Shown here: piece by piece, positions 1 through 7,731 of the stretch
Numbering within the stretch: the stretch's first letter is position 1
Layout: each line of letters starts with the position of its first letter
Origin: Streptomyces sp. SJL17-4
GTDB taxonomy: Bacteria > Actinomycetota > Actinomycetes > Streptomycetales > Streptomycetaceae
Direction of reading: 5' to 3'
Length of the DNA stretch: 64,000 nt
Assembly (NCBI RefSeq): GCF_036826855.1
Contig: NZ_CP104578.1
Location: forward strand, 5,429,501 to 5,493,500
Position numbers and translations under genes: made by a program
The notes under the pieces: model-generated
What the model saw: only the letters and a program-made list of their open reading frames with translations
Databases searched by the model: none
Told to the model about the DNA's origin: nothing

Positions 1-351
1 ACGGCCGCCGCACTCACCACCGTCCTGAGCGGCTGCGGAGCCCTCGACAAAGCAATGGACTGCGTCAAGACCGCCGACGCGATAGCCACCTCGGTGAACA
101 ACCTCCAGCAGGCGGTCTCCAACGCCTCGAACGACGCCACCCAGATCGAGGAATCCCTCAACTCCATCTCCACGGAACTGGGCAACCTCAAGAACGCCAC
201 GGACAACGCCGACCTCTCCAAGGCGGTCGACGACCTCACCAAGGGCGTCGACACCGTCCGCACCGCCGTCAAGAACGGCGACACCACCCCGGACATCACC
301 CCCATCACCGACGCGGCCACCGAGATCGGCAAGGTCTGCACGCCGGGATAA
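1..351 (+). CDS. Secreted lipoprotein, 5' end cut by window
   Basis: The frame that ends at 351 is open back to base 1, so the gene begins upstream of the window. The visible start reads TAAALTTVLSGCGALDKAMD, which is the end of a lipoprotein signal peptide with a lipobox (LSGC) whose Cys is codon 12. The remaining ~105 residues are polar, rich in Asn, Asp, Ser and Thr, with hydrophobic residues spaced as in amphipathic helices, and carry two more Cys (one near the N-terminus, one four residues from the end). It is therefore a small membrane-anchored extracellular protein. I recognise no enzymatic family. The stop lies 8 bp before rdgB, so the two could be co-transcribed. Lipoprotein nature is seen in the sequence; function is unknown. 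Confidence 0.8.
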   Translation, partial: TAAALTTVLSGCGALDKAMDCVKTADAIATSVNNLQQAVSNASNDATQIEESLNSISTELGNLKNATDNADLSKAVDDLTKGVDTVRTAVKNGDTTPDITPITDAATEIGKVCTPG

Positions 352-359
352 TCGACGGC

Positions 360-962
360 ATGACCCGTCTGATCCTCGCCACCCGCAACGCGGGCAAGAT
401 CACCGAACTCCACGCGATCCTCGCCGACGCAGGTCTCGACCTGGAACTCGTCGGCGCGGACGCGTACCCGGAGATCCCCGACGTCAAGGAAACCGGCGTC
501 ACCTTCGCCGAGAACGCCCTCCTCAAAGCCCACGCCCTGGCCCAGGCCACCGGCCTGCCGGCCGTCGCCGACGACTCCGGCCTCTGCGTCGACGTCCTCA
601 ACGGCGCGCCGGGCATCTTCTCGGCCCGCTGGTCGGGCACGCACGGCGACGACCGCGCGAACCTGAACCTCCTCCTGGCCCAGCTCTCGGACATCGCCGA
701 CGAACACCGAGGCGCCCACTTCGCCTGCGCGGCGGCCCTGGCCCTGCCCGACGGCACGGAACGCGTCGTGGAAGGCACGATGCCAGGCACCCTCCGCCAC
801 GCCCCCACAGGCACGAACGGCTTCGGCTACGACCCGATCCTCCAGCCGAACGGCCACGAGGTCACCTGCGCGGAACTGACCCCGGCGGAAAAGAACGCCA
901 TCAGCCACCGAGGCAAGGCGTTCCGCGCCCTGGTACCGGTGGTGAGGGAACTGCTGGGCTGA
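360..962 (+). CDS. rdgB: XTP/dITP diphosphatase (non-canonical purine NTP pyrophosphatase, RdgB/HAM1)
   Basis: A 200-residue protein of normal family length. It starts with the ATRNAGK signature that binds the triphosphate (residues 7-13). The conserved acidic and glycine block DDSGLCVDVLNGAPG lies at about 70-85, followed by the FSARW motif and the GTNGFGYDPI segment (about 150-160). The family hydrolyses XTP, dITP and ITP to monophosphates plus pyrophosphate in the cytoplasm, keeping deaminated purines out of DNA and RNA. The ATG lies 8 bp after the upstream lipoprotein stop, and the gene is followed by a strong bidirectional hairpin. Assignment rests on clear family motifs. Confidence 0.95.
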   Translation: MTRLILATRNAGKITELHAILADAGLDLELVGADAYPEIPDVKETGVTFAENALLKAHALAQATGLPAVADDSGLCVDVLNGAPGIFSARWSGTHGDDRANLNLLLAQLSDIADEHRGAHFACAAALALPDGTERVVEGTMPGTLRHAPTGTNGFGYDPILQPNGHEVTCAELTPAEKNAISHRGKAFRALVPVVRELLG

Positions 963-971
963 AGGTTACGG

Positions 972-1008
972 CGAAGGCCTCACCCAGAAACTTTGGGTGA
1001 GGCCTTCG
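972..1008. terminator. Bidirectional hairpin terminator between rdgB and tRNA-Leu
   Basis: A 15-bp perfect inverted repeat (972-986 with 994-1008, 7-nt loop) begins with CGAAGGCCTCACCCA. It sits between the convergent rdgB and tRNA-Leu genes and probably ends both transcripts. There is only a weak T-run, as is common in Streptomyces. Confidence 0.8.
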
Positions 1009-1021
1009 ATTTCACGGTGTG

Positions 1022-1104
1022 TGCGGCCTGAGGGATTCGAACCCTCACGGGATTGCTCCCATCGCGACCTAAACGCGAGGCGTCTGCCGTTCCGCCAAGG
1101 CCGC
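1022..1104 (-). tRNA. tRNA-Leu (anticodon UAG)
   Basis: On the minus strand a 7-bp acceptor stem GCGGCCT/AGGCCGC encloses a class II tRNA of about 83 nt. The anticodon stem TCGCG/CGCGA holds the loop TTTAGGT, giving anticodon UAG, which reads CUA and other CUN codons. The long variable arm and the T-loop GGTTCGAATCC are present. CCA is not encoded. It is not bldA, whose anticodon is UAA. Confidence 0.93.
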
Positions 1105-1155
1105 TGGTCGCCTGCCATGGTAGCGGGCAGGCGCCTGGCGTGAGTACGGATGTTG

Positions 1156-1733
1156 TTACGTCGACTGGCGGCCGCTGCCTCGGCACCACGTTGCGGTCTT
1201 CGAGTGGCAGTTGGGGCACAGATAGCGGAGGTTCTCCCGGCGATTGTCGAACCAGTTTCCGTTGATGTGGTCGATCTGCAGTGTGATGGATCCACCTCTC
1301 CACGAACCTTCGTTGCCGCACTCAACGCAGCGGTACGGGATACCTACCTCGGTGAGCGCGCGGTGGAGCCGGTCGCGGTTTTCGCGCGACGATCCTTCGG
1401 GGCGGACCCGGAATACCGTGTGCGCGAGCGGTTCAGGCCGGGGAACTGGGTCACATCGATTCCGGCTGCTGCGACCCGTCTGCTGATGTGCGAGAGCGTT
1501 CCGGTGGCCGGGGGCACGCCGAGCTTCTGCGCGACCTCGCGGAGTGTCGTAGAGGCGGCAACCGCCTCGGCAATGGCGCTGTCTGTGTACTTGCGCCAGG
1601 GGCTTCGTTGCTTGAAATGGCTGGTGTCGATGCCGTACTCGGCCACCTTCGACTGCAGTGTGCGGCGTCGGCCCCCGCTCTCGTTGACGCCGAGGCGGCG
1701 CATCAGATCCGCCCACCCACTCGCCTCCGCCAC
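1156..1733 (-). pseudogene. HNH endonuclease with HTH-like repeats, frameshifted
   Basis: Two overlapping minus-strand frames together give one familiar actinobacterial protein. The upstream frame (GTG at 1733) encodes repeated modules of the GIDTSHF and GIDVTQFPGLNR type with HTH-like segments. About residue 105 it runs into an unrelated tail and stops at 1344. The downstream frame supplies the missing C-terminal part: RPEGSSRENRDRLHRALTEV, a Cys pair, LQIDHINGN, then RRENLRYLCPNCH, which is a complete HNH nuclease core with zinc cysteines. The frames join near 1425-1432 and need a -1 shift. The reading frame also stays open upstream of the GTG (AYTQERLTAVV) without another start codon, so the N-terminus may also be damaged. 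It could be a decayed gene, a sequencing error or a recoding event. Members of this family often sit beside tRNA genes. Confidence 0.7.
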
Positions 1734-1868
1734 AACGGCGGTGAGCCGCTCCTGCGTGTACGCGCTCGTCCCTCCGATCCGGCCACCCGTTCGCGGCCTC
1801 GTACGGACTAACGAGCCGAATATCGGACGGTCACGTCATAACGCGTACGAATATCGCGTCCGGAACGC

Positions 1869-1910
1869 GGAACGGCCCGCACCGCTTCGGTCAGCGGTGC
1901 GGGCCGTTCC
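1869..1910. terminator. Hairpin terminator of bcp
   Basis: A perfect 17-bp inverted repeat (1869-1885 with 1894-1910, 8-nt loop) lies 18 bp past the bcp stop codon on the minus strand. It may also act on any plus-strand read-through. Confidence 0.8.
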
Positions 1911-1927
1911 CGGGCGAAGGTCAGGGC

Positions 1928-2395
1928 TCAGATGCCCAGGTCCCTGATGATCTTGGCCACGTGGCCCGTCGCCTTCACGTTGTAGAAGGCGTGTTCCACG
2001 TTGCCGTCCTCGTCCACGACGACCGTCGAGCGGATCACGCCCGTCACCACCTTGCCGTACAGCTTCTTCTCGCCGAAGGCGCCGTACGCCTCCAGGGTCT
2101 CCTTCGACGGGTCGCCGACCAGCGTGACCTTCAGGTTCTCCTTCTCGCGGAACTTCGCCAGCTTCTCCGGCTTGTCCGGCGAGACGCCGATGACGTCGTA
2201 GCCCGCCGTCGCCAGCACGTCCAGGTTGTCCGTGAAGTCGCACGCCTGCTTCGTGCAGCCGGGGGTCAGCGCCGCCGGGTAGAAGTAGACGATGACCTTG
2301 CGGCCCTTGTGATCTGCGAGGGAGACCTCGTTGCCGTCCGCGTCGGGCAGGGTGAAGGCGGGGGCGGTGTCGCCGGGCTGCAGTCGCTCGCTCAT
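1928..2395 (-). CDS. bcp: Thioredoxin-dependent thiol peroxidase (BCP-type peroxiredoxin)
   Basis: 155 residues, the usual size for the atypical 2-Cys peroxiredoxin BCP/PrxQ. The core is YFYPAALTPGCTKQACDF, with the peroxidatic Cys at about residue 47 and the resolving Cys five residues later (about 52), the spacing typical of PrxQ alpha-type enzymes. The enzyme reduces hydrogen peroxide and organic hydroperoxides in the cytoplasm, with thioredoxin as reductant. It starts with ATG at 2395 and is divergent from the DUF3618 gene across a 127-bp promoter region. It ends at a strong hairpin. No OxyR or other operator was identified. Confidence 0.93.
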   Translation of the reverse strand: MSERLQPGDTAPAFTLPDADGNEVSLADHKGRKVIVYFYPAALTPGCTKQACDFTDNLDVLATAGYDVIGVSPDKPEKLAKFREKENLKVTLVGDPSKETLEAYGAFGEKKLYGKVVTGVIRSTVVVDEDGNVEHAFYNVKATGHVAKIIRDLGI

Positions 2396-2522
2396 GGCTG
2401 GCTCTCCTCGGGATGGTTCGCGTACGCGTACAGAGCCTAATGGGGGGTCTGATACGACCCGAAGGCGGCGGAACTGACAGACTGGCCGTCAACGACCGGA
2501 TCACGACTACGGAGGCAGCGCG

Positions 2523-2843
2523 GTGTCGGAGGCCAGGACCCCTGCGCAGATCGAGGCGGACATCGTCCGCCGGCGCGAGCAGCTCGCCGTCACTCTCGAC
2601 GAGATCGGCATTCGGGTGCACCCCAAGACGATCATCGGGGACGCGAAGGCCAAGGTCGCCTCGACGGTCGACCAGACCGCCGGACGCGCCTTCGTCGCCG
2701 TCAACCGGGTCGTCTCGGACGTGAAGGCACGTTTCACCCATGAGGACGGCGCCCCCCGCCTGGAGCGCGTGGTGCCGGCGGCCCTCGTCGCCGTGGCGGT
2801 CATCGGGCTGCTCGCCGCGTCCTCCCGCAAGAGCAAGCGATGA
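2523..2843 (+). CDS. DUF3618 membrane-anchored protein
   Basis: 106 residues starting at GTG 2523. The N-terminal half (RTPAQIEADIVRRREQLAVT, then LDEIG) is the DUF3618 signature, an amphipathic helix in which a run of Ile/Leu alternates with Arg and Glu. Next comes an Ala/Val-rich linker, one hydrophobic helix near the C-terminus (about 84-99) and the basic tail SRKSKR, so it is a tail-anchored inner-membrane protein. The family is common in actinobacteria, often near bcp and groES-like genes; no biochemical role is established. It is divergent from bcp and 61 bp upstream of the GroES-like gene. Confidence 0.85.
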   Translation: MSEARTPAQIEADIVRRREQLAVTLDEIGIRVHPKTIIGDAKAKVASTVDQTAGRAFVAVNRVVSDVKARFTHEDGAPRLERVVPAALVAVAVIGLLAASSRKSKR

Positions 2844-2904
2844 CCTTTCCAGGGATGACCCCTCCCCGCCCCGGGTGCCGTACCCGGGCAGGTAGGTTCA
2901 CCCC

Positions 2905-3243
2905 GTGAGCGAGAACACGCACGACAAGCTGCCCATCCGGATGCTCCACGACCGCGTCCTGGTCCGCACCGACTCCCCGGAGGGGGAGCGGCGCTCCGGC
3001 GGCGGCATCCTGATTCCGGCGACCGCAGCCGTCGGCCGGCGCCTGGCCTGGGCCGAGGTGGTCGCGGTCGGTCAGAACGTCCGGACCGTCGAGATCGGCG
3101 ACCGGGTGCTGTACGACCCCGAGGACCGCGCCGAGGTCGAGGTGCGGGGTGTCGCGTACGTCCTGATGCGGGAGCGCGATCTGCACGCGGTGGCCGCGGA
3201 CCGGTTCCAGGGGACGACGGACTCGACCGGGCTGTATCTGTAG
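2905..3243 (+). CDS. GroES-like co-chaperonin family protein
   Basis: 112 residues starting with GTG 2905. It shares the Cpn10 fold signature: IRMLHDRVLVRTD at the N-terminus, a mobile-loop region containing RRSGGGILIPA, then VVAVGQNVRTVEIGDRVLY. It has a C-terminal extension beyond the normal ~97-100 residues of GroES. No groEL is adjacent, so this is probably a divergent second copy and not the main GroES. A plausible role is capping a chaperonin ring, but partner and conditions are unknown. A 42-nt perfect palindrome follows the gene. Confidence 0.85.
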   Translation: MSENTHDKLPIRMLHDRVLVRTDSPEGERRSGGGILIPATAAVGRRLAWAEVVAVGQNVRTVEIGDRVLYDPEDRAEVEVRGVAYVLMRERDLHAVAADRFQGTTDSTGLYL

Positions 3244-3263
3244 GAGTCCGTGGGAGTGGTTTC

Positions 3264-3305
3264 GGCGGAGGGCCCTGGTGACCATGGTCACCAGGGCCCT
3301 CCGCC
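3264..3305 (+). terminator. Perfect 42-nt palindromic terminator
   Basis: Bases 3264-3305 read the same on both strands (arm GGCGGAGGGCCCTGGTGACC). It lies 20 bp after the GroES-like stop and just before the riboswitch, so it should insulate gdx from read-through. Confidence 0.85.
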
Positions 3306-3327
3306 GTTCCTTGCTAGCCTGGAGACA

Positions 3328-3369
3328 CCCGACGAGACGCGCCGTACCGGGATTCCGACAAGACGACGC
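3328..3369 (+). promoter_or_regulatory. Guanidine-III (ykkC-III) riboswitch aptamer
   Basis: The 42 nt match the class III guanidine aptamer as I recall it from Thermobifida fusca. In order: a P1 5' strand CCCG, the conserved ACGAG, a GCGCCGTAC loop, the P1 3' strand CGGG, a short linker, then ACAAGACGACGC, whose last bases pair back with GCGCCGT to make the pseudoknot. The recalled T. fusca P1 is CCGG/CCGG and here it is CCCG/CGGG, a compensatory change. The pseudoknot has one C-A mismatch (GCGCCGT with ACGACGC). It lies 37 nt upstream of the ATG of an SMR exporter, the expected target. Free guanidinium should turn the gene on, probably by freeing translation initiation. Confidence 0.85.
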
Positions 3370-3405
3370 ACCCCTGTTGTTCCGTCTCGCGGAGGTGTTG
3401 TCGTC

Positions 3406-3726
3406 ATGGCCTGGGTTCTTCTTGTCGTCGCGGGTCTGCTGGAAGTCGGCTGGTCGATCGGGATGAAGTACACCGACGGCTTCACGCGGCTCTGGCCGAG
3501 CGTGTTCACCGGCGCCGGGATCGTCGCCTCCATGCTGCTGCTCTCGCACGCCGCCAAGACGCTGCCGATCGGTACGGCGTACGGCGTGTGGGTGGGCATC
3601 GGCGCGGCCGGTGCGGCGGTGCTCGGCATGGTGGTGCTGGGCGAGCCGGCGACCGCCGCCCGGATCTTCTTCGTCTGTCTGCTGCTGGTCGCCGTGGTGG
3701 GACTCAAGGCGACCTCGGGTCACTGA
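3406..3726 (+). CDS. gdx: Guanidinium exporter of the SMR family (Gdx, formerly SugE)
   Basis: 106 residues with four hydrophobic helices, the size of a small multidrug resistance protein. The helix 1 motif LEVGWSIGMKYTDGFTRLWPS contains the essential Glu (about residue 13) and the W-S-I-G-x-K pattern that separates Gdx/SugE from multidrug EmrE types. The later GTAYGVWVGIGAAGA block is also typical. Gdx works as an antiparallel homodimer in the membrane and exchanges guanidinium for protons. ATG 3406 was chosen over an upstream in-frame ATG because it begins the family N-terminus MAWVLLVVAG and lies just after the aptamer. The stop overlaps the end of the convergent PBP gene by 7 nt. Confidence 0.93.
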   Translation: MAWVLLVVAGLLEVGWSIGMKYTDGFTRLWPSVFTGAGIVASMLLLSHAAKTLPIGTAYGVWVGIGAAGAAVLGMVVLGEPATAARIFFVCLLLVAVVGLKATSGH

Positions 3727-5885
3727 CCTGGTGCACCGCGAGGGGGCCGGGGGCTGCGTGACGCCGCTCCCGGGCCCGCCTCGCCCAGTTCGTACGATTC
3801 CTCGGGAACGTCAGAGGCATCGGGGGCATCCGGCACCGGCGGGACCGGCGGCAGTTCCTCCGCCCCCGGCATCAGCTGGAGGTCGAAGTCCCGCGGTGCC
3901 GTTCCCGCCAGTGCCTCGCGGGTGAACTGGGCCCAGATCTCGGCGGGCGCCCCGCCTCCGTTGATCCGGGGCAGTCCGAGGGCGCCGTACAGCGGTTCCT
4001 GCCGGCCCGTCTCCGGGTCCTGGCCCATCAGGGCGACGACCGTGGCGAGTTCCGGGGTGTAGCCGGCGAACCAGGCGGCCTTGTCGTCCTCCGCCGTGCC
4101 CGTCTTGCCGGCGGCGGGCCGCCCGGCGGCCTGCGCGGCCGTTCCCGTGCCCGTCTCGACGACGCTCCGCAGGATCGACGTCGTCGTGTCGGCGGCCTCG
4201 CGGCTCACCGCCTGCCGGGCAGGGCGGGTCGGCACGGCCATCTCCTGGCCGTCCCTGCTGAGGCCCTCGACGAGGGAGTACGTACCGTGCCTGCCGTGCG
4301 CGGCGAGGGTCGCGTACGCCGTCGCCATGTCCAGGACGCTCGCCGTGGCGGGGCCGAGTGCGATGGAGGGGGAGGCGGTGAGGTCGGGGGTGGAGCCGGG
4401 CAGGCCGAGGGCGACGGCGGTGCGTCGTACGTGCCCGGGGCCGACGTCGACGGCCATCTGGGCGTACACGGCGTTGACCGACAGGTCGGTCGCGGCGCCG
4501 ACGGCGATCTCGCCGTAACTCTCGTCGTCCTCGTTGGCGGGGTCGTACGGGGTGCCGTTCCAGCCCTCGACCGGGCGCCGGTTGCTTCCGTCGTACACGG
4601 TGTACGGGGTGATCGGCTCGCCCTGCTGCGTCTGGGCGCCGCTCTGGACCGCCGCGGTGAAGACGAAGGGCTTGAAGGTGGAGCCGACCTGGTAGTCGCG
4701 GCGGGTGGCGTTGTTGACGTACTGCTGGGTGTAGTCGACGCCGCCGTACAGGGCGAGGACCTTGCCGTTCGCCGGGTCGACGGCCGCCGCGCCGACCCGT
4801 ACGTACCGGTCGGTGGGGGAGCTCGCCGGGTCGAGCCGGGACATGACCCGCTCCTCGACGGCCTGGACGAGCGCGTCCTGCTTGGCGGGTTCGAGGGTGG
4901 TGGTGATGCGGAAGCCGCCGCCGGCGAGGGTCTTCTCGTCGACGATCCCGTGCCCGGTCAGGTACTCCTCGACGGCCTGCACGAGGTAGCCGCGCTGGCC
5001 GGAGAGGCCGGTCGCGGGGCGGGCGGTCTGGGGGGTGGGGAAGCGGGCGGCGGCACGGTCGGCGCGGGTGAGCCAGCCTTCGGTGACCATGCCGTCGAGG
5101 ACGTAGTTCCAGCGGGCGACGGCCTTGGCGCGGTTCTCGGGGTGGGTGGTGACGTCGTAGGCGCTGGGGGCCTTGAGGACGGAGGCGAGGTACGCGCCCT
5201 CGGCGGTGTCGAGGTCCTCGACGTCCTTGCCGTAGTAGGCGCGGGCGGCGGCCTGGAGGCCGTACGCGTTGCGTCCGAAGTAGCTGGTGTTCAGGTAGCC
5301 CTGGAGGATGTCCTCCTTGCTCTTCTCGCGGCCGAGCTTGATCGCGATGAAGAACTCCTTCGCCTTGCGGGTGAGGGTCTGCTCCTGGCCCAGGTAGTAG
5401 TTCTTGACGTACTGCTGGGTGATGGTGGAACCGGACTGGCGGCCCTTGCCGGTGACGGTGTTCCAGGCGGCGCGGACCATCGCCTTGGGGTCGACGGCGC
5501 GCGAGGCGTGGAAGTCGCGGTCCTCGGCGGCGAGGACGGCCCGCCGGACGGTGAGGGGGACGCGGTCGAGCCGTACGTTCTCGCGGTTGACCTCGCCGTC
5601 GCGGGCGAGGGTGCTGCCGTCCCGGTAGAGGTAGACGTTGGACTGGGCGAGGGCGGCGGCGTTGGCGGGCGGGATCTCCACCAGGAGGTAGCCGGCGGCG
5701 AAGGCACCGGCGAGCAGCAGGGTGCCGAGGAGCAGGAGCCCGAAGAGGGTGCGCAGGAGGCGGCGGGGACGCCGCTTCGCCTTGCGTGGTGGGGGAGGGG
5801 AGAGGGTGGGGTCCCTCGGCTCCCAGCCCGTGGGGCGGGCCGGCCGGGGGGCGTCGGAGTCGCTCGTACCGGAGGAAGGGGGCAT
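3720..5885 (-). CDS. Class A penicillin-binding protein (transglycosylase/transpeptidase)
   Basis: 721 residues. A Pro-rich and Arg-rich cytoplasmic tail (1-42) precedes one transmembrane helix (about 43-66). The glycosyltransferase domain follows with EDRDFHASRAVD (catalytic Glu about 121), GSTITQQYVKN, the KAKEFFIAIKLG segment, and LNTSYFGRNAYGLQAAARAY. The transpeptidase domain has the three penicillin-binding motifs in order: STFK (nucleophile Ser), SVN and KTGTAE. It polymerises lipid II and cross-links peptidoglycan outside the membrane. The C-terminal ~55 residues are acidic and Pro-rich. Single gene, convergent with gdx and divergent from the ABC exporter operon. Confidence 0.94.
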   Translation of the reverse strand: MPPSSGTSDSDAPRPARPTGWEPRDPTLSPPPPRKAKRRPRRLLRTLFGLLLLGTLLLAGAFAAGYLLVEIPPANAAALAQSNVYLYRDGSTLARDGEVNRENVRLDRVPLTVRRAVLAAEDRDFHASRAVDPKAMVRAAWNTVTGKGRQSGSTITQQYVKNYYLGQEQTLTRKAKEFFIAIKLGREKSKEDILQGYLNTSYFGRNAYGLQAAARAYYGKDVEDLDTAEGAYLASVLKAPSAYDVTTHPENRAKAVARWNYVLDGMVTEGWLTRADRAAARFPTPQTARPATGLSGQRGYLVQAVEEYLTGHGIVDEKTLAGGGFRITTTLEPAKQDALVQAVEERVMSRLDPASSPTDRYVRVGAAAVDPANGKVLALYGGVDYTQQYVNNATRRDYQVGSTFKPFVFTAAVQSGAQTQQGEPITPYTVYDGSNRRPVEGWNGTPYDPANEDDESYGEIAVGAATDLSVNAVYAQMAVDVGPGHVRRTAVALGLPGSTPDLTASPSIALGPATASVLDMATAYATLAAHGRHGTYSLVEGLSRDGQEMAVPTRPARQAVSREAADTTTSILRSVVETGTGTAAQAAGRPAAGKTGTAEDDKAAWFAGYTPELATVVALMGQDPETGRQEPLYGALGLPRINGGGAPAEIWAQFTREALAGTAPRDFDLQLMPGAEELPPVPPVPDAPDASDVPEESYELGEAGPGAASRSPRPPRGAPGQ

Positions 5886-6037
5886 GGCACCTCATATTGC
5901 CCCCAACCCGACGAAACTCCTGAATGCGACCCGAAGGTGACGGGAAATCCGGTCGCGGGTCGCGGGCTCACCTCGCTAGGGTCGTGCGCTTCGGTGTTTT
6001 TCCGTGCTTTACGGACTGGGCGTACGGAAGGAGCGGC

Positions 6038-6841
6038 ATGCTGCGGCTGTACGCGACGGTGGCCGCGGGCGGCTTCCGGCGCCATGCCACCTACCGGGTG
6101 GCGACGGCGGCGGGGGTGTTCACCAACACCGTCTTCGGCTTCATCCTGTCGTACACGTACATCGCCCTCTGGGACGAGCGCCCGCAGCTCGGCGGCTACT
6201 CGATGGACGACGCCCTCGCGTACGTGTGGATCGGGCAGGCGCTGATCACGGTCTGCGGGATGATGGGCGGAGGCTTCGAGGACGAGCTGATCGAGCGGAT
6301 CAGGACCGGCGACATCGCGGTCGACCTCTACCGCCCCGCCGACCTCCAGATCTGGTGGTTCTCGGCCAACCTGGGCAGATCCGCCTACCAGTTGCTCGGC
6401 CGCGGGATCGCCCCGATGGCGGCCGGCTGGCTCGCCTTCCGCTTCACGCTGCCGGCCGGGCCGGGGTCGTGGCTCGCCTTCATGGTGGCCGTGGCGCTGG
6501 GCTCGACGGTCGGATTCGCGATCTGGTACCTGGTGGCGATGAGCGCGTTCTGGCTGATGGACGGTCAGGGCGTGGTGCAGGTGGCCTGGCTGGGCGGCCT
6601 GTTCTTCTCGGGGATGCTGCTCCCGCTGAACGTCTTCCCGGGCGCGCTCGGCGAGGTCGCCCGGGTGCTGCCGTGGGCGTCGCTGCTCCAGGTGCCGGCC
6701 GATGTGTACCTGGGGACGTACGAGGGCTGGGAGCTCGCCGGGGCGTACGCCTTCCAGGGCGGCTGGGCGCTGGTGCTGCTCGGCGCGGGCCGGGCGGTGC
6801 AGGCGGCGGCGACGCGGAAGGTGGTGGTGCAGGGTGGATGA
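6038..6841 (+). CDS. ABC-2 exporter permease, subunit 1 (DUF990-type)
   Basis: 267 residues with about six hydrophobic segments and no ATP-binding motif. Features such as YRVATAAGVFTNTVFGFI, FEDELIERIRTGDIAVDLYR and PLNVFPGALGEVARVLPW are those of ABC-2 permeases of the DUF990 group. ATG 6038 was chosen because GGAAGGAG sits just upstream; the open frame extends to 5924 without family similarity. Its stop overlaps the start of a second permease, and an ATPase follows, so it forms a three-gene exporter operon. Substrate is not evident. Confidence 0.88.
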   Translation: MLRLYATVAAGGFRRHATYRVATAAGVFTNTVFGFILSYTYIALWDERPQLGGYSMDDALAYVWIGQALITVCGMMGGGFEDELIERIRTGDIAVDLYRPADLQIWWFSANLGRSAYQLLGRGIAPMAAGWLAFRFTLPAGPGSWLAFMVAVALGSTVGFAIWYLVAMSAFWLMDGQGVVQVAWLGGLFFSGMLLPLNVFPGALGEVARVLPWASLLQVPADVYLGTYEGWELAGAYAFQGGWALVLLGAGRAVQAAATRKVVVQGG

Positions 6842-7724
6842 GGCGACACGCACGCGCGTGGGGTCGGGAGGTGGACGCGGTGACGGGCTGGGTCCTGCTC
6901 CCGCTCCCGCTCCCGGCCTCCTTGCCGACTCCTGGCGGACGTACCGCATGGTCGCGGGCATGTGGATCCGCTCGACGATGACGTACCGCGCCTCCTTCGC
7001 GCTCACGGTCGTCACCAACTTCTGCGTCACCTTCTTCGACTTCGTCGTCATCCTCCTGATGTTTGGTCAGGTGGAGGGTCTCGGCGGTTTCGCGTTCGCG
7101 GAGGTGGCCCTCCTGTACGGGACGGCGGGCACGGCGTTCGGGATCGCGGACCTGACGATGGGCTCGCTCCAGCGGATGGGGTCGCGGGTCAGGGACGGCT
7201 CGCTCGACACGTTCCTGATGCGGCCGGCGCCGCTGCTCGCGCAGGTGGCGGGGGACAAGTTCGCGCTGCGGAGGTTCGGCCGGGTGACGCAGGGGCTGCT
7301 GGTCCTGGTGTGGAGCCTGTGCCTGCTGGACGTGGCGTGGACGCCGGTGAAGCTGGTGCTGCTGCCGGTGACGGTGGTGTCCGGGGCGGTGATCTTCGGC
7401 GCCGTGATGGTGCTGGGGGCCTCGGTGCTGTTCTGGATGCAGGACGCGGCGGAGGTGACGAACTCCTTCACGTACGGCGGGAACACCCTCCTCCAGTACC
7501 CGCCGACGATCTTCGCGAAGGACCTGGTGCGGGGTGTGGTGTACGTCGTACCGCTCGCGTTCGTGAACTGGCTGCCGGCGCTGTACGTGCTGGACCGGCC
7601 GGCTCCGGCGGGGGTGCCGGAGTGGGCGGCGTTCGCGTCGCCGCTGGTGGCGGCGGTGTGCTGCGGGGTGGCGGGGCTGGCGTGGCGGGCCGGGATCCGC
7701 GCGTACCGATCGACAGGAAGCTGA
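6834..7724 (+). CDS. ABC-2 exporter permease, subunit 2
   Basis: About 296 residues from GTG 6834, which overlaps the upstream stop, so the two permeases are translationally coupled. After a ~35-residue Gly/Pro/Ala-rich N-terminus the protein reads TYRMVAGMWIRSTMTYRASF and then has about six hydrophobic helices. The segment GSRVRDGSLDTFLMRPAPLL mirrors the corresponding part of subunit 1, so the two are paralogues that probably form a heterodimeric pore. An internal ATG (6949) at MVAGMW is an alternative start. It is followed after 7 bp by the ATPase gene. Confidence 0.85.
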   Translation: MDEATRTRVGSGGGRGDGLGPAPAPAPGLLADSWRTYRMVAGMWIRSTMTYRASFALTVVTNFCVTFFDFVVILLMFGQVEGLGGFAFAEVALLYGTAGTAFGIADLTMGSLQRMGSRVRDGSLDTFLMRPAPLLAQVAGDKFALRRFGRVTQGLLVLVWSLCLLDVAWTPVKLVLLPVTVVSGAVIFGAVMVLGASVLFWMQDAAEVTNSFTYGGNTLLQYPPTIFAKDLVRGVVYVVPLAFVNWLPALYVLDRPAPAGVPEWAAFASPLVAAVCCGVAGLAWRAGIRAYRSTGS

Positions 7725-7731
7725 GGGCACA

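Noticed and set aside
1022..1104. bldA (tRNA-Leu UAA)
   Set aside because: The loop TTTAGGT gives anticodon UAG, not UAA.
4287..6245. A 652-codon plus-strand frame over the penicillin-binding protein
   Set aside because: Shadow of the class A PBP gene; no recognisable domain.
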